Positions 24,081-25,242 of a stretch of DNA of 25,242 nucleotides are shown here, piece after piece. Location: positions 198 to 25,439 of the forward strand of contig CAJUGU010000050.1 of assembly GCA_910586105.1 (NCBI GenBank), in the 5' to 3' direction. Under the pieces are notes generated by a model that had not been told where the DNA came from, did no database searches, and was given only the letters and a program-made list of their open reading frames with translations. The DNA is from an uncultured Eubacteriales bacterium (GTDB taxonomy: Bacteria > Bacillota > Clostridia > Oscillospirales > Butyricicoccaceae). Position 1 is the first letter of the stretch; each line of letters begins with the position of its first letter. Both the position numbers and the translations under genes were made by a program.

Positions 24081-24120
24081 GGGCGCAGGCCTGTGGGGAC
24101 GTCTCCGACAGACTGCGCCC
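24081..24120 (-). terminator. Hairpin downstream of the XRE gene, possible terminator
   Basis: GGGCGCAG/CTGCGCCC form an 8-bp stem with further CTGT/ACAG pairing inside. The minus-strand tail is only TTCTG, so termination may be weak. It lies 8 bp after the XRE stop, between that gene and the regulator promoter. Confidence 0.42.
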
Positions 24121-24127
24121 GTTCCGG

Positions 24128-24325
24128 TCAATCATCCGGCAGGGTGAACAGCGTTTCGACCGGTGTTTCCAGCAGCCGCGCCAATTTCATCGCCAGCGCG
24201 AGCGTCGGGTCATACTTATCGTTTTCGATCGCAATAATCGTCTGACGGCTGACGTCAAGCAGTTTGGCGAGGTCTTCCTGCCGCAGGCCGCGCGCCTTGC
24301 GCAGCGCTTTGATCTCGTTTTTCAT
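24128..24325 (-). CDS. Small XRE-family helix-turn-helix transcriptional regulator
   Basis: A 65-residue single-domain protein of the Cro/C1 type: NEIKALRKARGLRQEDLAKL forms helices 1-2 and VSRQTIIAIENDKYDP contains the recognition helix. The LALAMKLARLLETPVETLF end packs the fold. Such stand-alone XRE proteins often repress their own operon. It is the second gene after a small membrane protein, 3 bp apart, with AGGCGG upstream. A perfect inverted repeat over the operon's -35 box is a likely binding site. Confidence 0.93.
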   Translation of the reverse strand: MKNEIKALRKARGLRQEDLAKLLDVSRQTIIAIENDKYDPTLALAMKLARLLETPVETLFTLPDD

Positions 24326-24328
24326 CCG

Positions 24329-24685
24329 TCACCGCCTGCCAAGGAGGAAGGATGTTCCAACGGCCAGGATCAGCAGCGTCCAGAACAGGACGGGCAGCGC
24401 CGCCGCAAGCAGGGAAGGCTCCCGATATTCTTCATCGCCCGCGACGGCGCGGCGGCTGAGCCATTGCTGTACGCCGACCTGTACGAGGCCCGCGGTGAGC
24501 AGCAGCAGGCTGGGCTTCAAGTCGAGCCGCCCGCCATTCGGGACAACAACCCAGCTTTCGTAAAGCGCCCACACGAACAGCGCGGCGGCGACGAACCGGA
24601 AGCTGTAGGCCTGCGCGCGCAGGGCGATGCTACGCTCCATCTCGTCCATTTTGCGGAAGCCGAGTTTTGCAAACAGGTGTTTCAT
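24329..24685 (-). CDS. Small three-helix membrane protein, unknown function
   Basis: A 118-residue protein with a charged N-terminus (FRKMDEMERSIALRAQAYSF) and three likely membrane helices at about 30-48, 57-73 and 91-115, ending in RR. I recognise no specific family. It is paired with an XRE regulator in one operon, an arrangement seen often in Firmicutes. The ATG has GGGAGG upstream and a strong promoter with a probable operator. Possible roles include a membrane-bound antagonist or sensor for the regulator, but nothing in the sequence proves this. Confidence 0.85.
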   Translation of the reverse strand: MKHLFAKLGFRKMDEMERSIALRAQAYSFRFVAAALFVWALYESWVVVPNGGRLDLKPSLLLLTAGLVQVGVQQWLSRRAVAGDEEYREPSLLAAALPVLFWTLLILAVGTSFLLGRR

Positions 24686-24708
24686 AGTGGTTTACCTCCC
24701 AATAAAAA

Positions 24709-24775
24709 GTTAAACATTCTTTACATTTTGAGGATACCACAGTTGAGTAAAAATGTCAAGACATTTTTACATTTT
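24709..24775 (-). promoter_or_regulatory. Promoter and probable operator of the membrane protein/XRE operon
   Basis: TTGACA (24754-24759) and TATCCT (24731-24736) have a 17-bp spacer. The -35 lies inside a perfect inverted repeat of 11-bp arms with a 2-bp centre (24747-24770). A second related site lies downstream of the -10: a 10-bp core is repeated exactly at 24720-24729 and 24766-24775. The AT-rich stretch stands out from the GC-rich surroundings. XRE autoregulation is inferred. Confidence 0.8.
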
Positions 24776-24903
24776 CGCGCAAGGAGGATAAGACGCCTGA
24801 CCGGCGGAGTCGCGCGTCGGGGCGTTGCCGTTCCGCCCGGATCCGGCCAAGCCAGCTTGCTCAATAGCCGGTGCAGATCCGGCTTGCACCGGTCAAAGCG
24901 CCT

Positions 24904-25098
24904 CATTTTGAGGGCGCCGCACTGTTGATTGCGGCGGACTGCACAGCATATGCCTATGTCAATTTCCATAACGAATTCATCCGGGGGCGGATCGCCCTGA
25001 TTGGGTGCCCTAAATCAAATGAGGTCGACTATGCCGAAAAGCTGACGCAGATTCTTACAGGCAATGCGATCCAGAGCGTGACGGTCGTCCGGATGGAG
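24904..25098 (+). pseudogene. Internal fragment of a 4Fe-4S ferredoxin-like protein
   Basis: The plus-strand frame reads EGAALLIAADCTAYAYVNFH, then GRIALIGCPKSNEVDYAEKL and IQSVTVVRME. From memory of the family, these match the central part of the clostridial ferredoxin-type proteins that have CxxCxxC clusters before this segment and a cysteine-rich EVPCCGG directly after VRM. Both flanks are missing: no cluster motifs precede it, and a stem-loop with unrelated residues follows. The frame stays open from a GTG at 24871 to 25206, but I see no ribosome site. It is therefore best read as a relic left by deletion or recombination. Confidence 0.65.
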
Positions 25099-25106
25099 CG
25101 CTATTG

Positions 25107-25155
25107 TGAGAAAACAAAACCCACAGGCGCTTGCAAAGGCAAGGAGCCTGTGGGT
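25107..25155 (-). terminator. Strong intrinsic terminator, minus strand
   Basis: A 10-bp ACCCACAGGC/GCCTGTGGGT stem has an inner CTTGC/GCAAG stem and a 4-nt loop (25119-25155). On the minus strand it is followed by TTTTGTTTTCTC. It probably ends a transcript that begins beyond the right edge. On the plus strand there is no T-run. Confidence 0.8.
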
Positions 25156-25226
25156 GAAAAACGATCGTGCGTCAAAAATGTTTTGCTGAAACCATTCCTT
25201 TTGTGATCCCGCCCGCAGGCGGTAAA

Positions 25227-25242
25227 GGGATTCCAAAGGGAC
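25227..25242. repeat. Partial copy of the left-edge hairpin repeat at the window end
   Basis: The 14 bases at 25227-25240 match the left arm region of repeat unit 3 (108-121) exactly. The window ends before the second arm can be seen, so membership of the same repeat family is likely but not proven. Confidence 0.5.

Overview
The window looks like a chromosomal segment of a high-GC, Gram-positive anaerobe of the class Clostridia, probably Oscillospiraceae/Ruminococcaceae-like. This is an inference from several signs: an anaerobic (CbiK-type) cobalamin pathway, LytTR/AgrC-type signalling, strong sigma-A promoters (TTGACA/TATAAT-like), AGGAGG ribosome binding sites, Firmicutes-type ribosomal leaders, and short hairpin repeats of the kind scattered through such genomes. 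No species can be named from the sequence alone.

Region 1 (1-12888, all + strand). Three 45-bp tandem hairpin repeats are followed by a long, tightly packed cobalamin operon: hemL, cbiET, cbiA, cobT, cobU, cobS, a short second CobU-like gene, an unknown zinc-ribbon gene, cbiB, cobD, cobQ, cobA(cobO/btuR), cbiC and cbiK. Many junctions are ATGA or longer overlaps. The set covers the ALA precursor (hemL), cobalt insertion (cbiK), parts of ring contraction and methylation (cbiET, cbiC), a,c-amidation, adenosylation, the remaining amidations, aminopropanol attachment and nucleotide loop assembly. cbiD, cbiF, cbiG, cbiH, cbiJ and cbiL are not here. They may lie upstream, because no promoter or B12 riboswitch precedes hemL in the window.

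Region 2 (12908-15865, - strand). A GH3 (NagZ-like) lipoprotein gene converges on cbiK. Next come a frameshifted gene remnant and the rpsF-ssb-rpsR operon, with a good promoter, a structured 5' leader and a strong terminator.

Region 3 (15919-18513, + strand). This holds tRNA-Thr(CGT) with its own promoter and terminator, a class I aminotransferase and proC.

Region 4 (18592-19811, - strand). This is rplJ-rplL with a near-consensus promoter, an L10-type autoregulatory leader and an attenuator-like hairpin. These genes stand apart from rplKA and rpoBC.

Region 5 (19871-23982, - strand). An AgrA/AgrC-like LytTR response regulator and histidine kinase are followed by a possible small ORF and two unknown proteins. 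The two share an N-terminal motif, and one carries six 12-residue repeats. This is the best candidate for an undescribed system.

Region 6 (24081-25242). A small membrane protein and an XRE repressor form an operon whose -35 box lies inside a perfect inverted repeat. Beyond it are a headless and tailless fragment of a ferredoxin-like gene, a minus-strand terminator, and the start of another copy of the hairpin repeat at the right edge.
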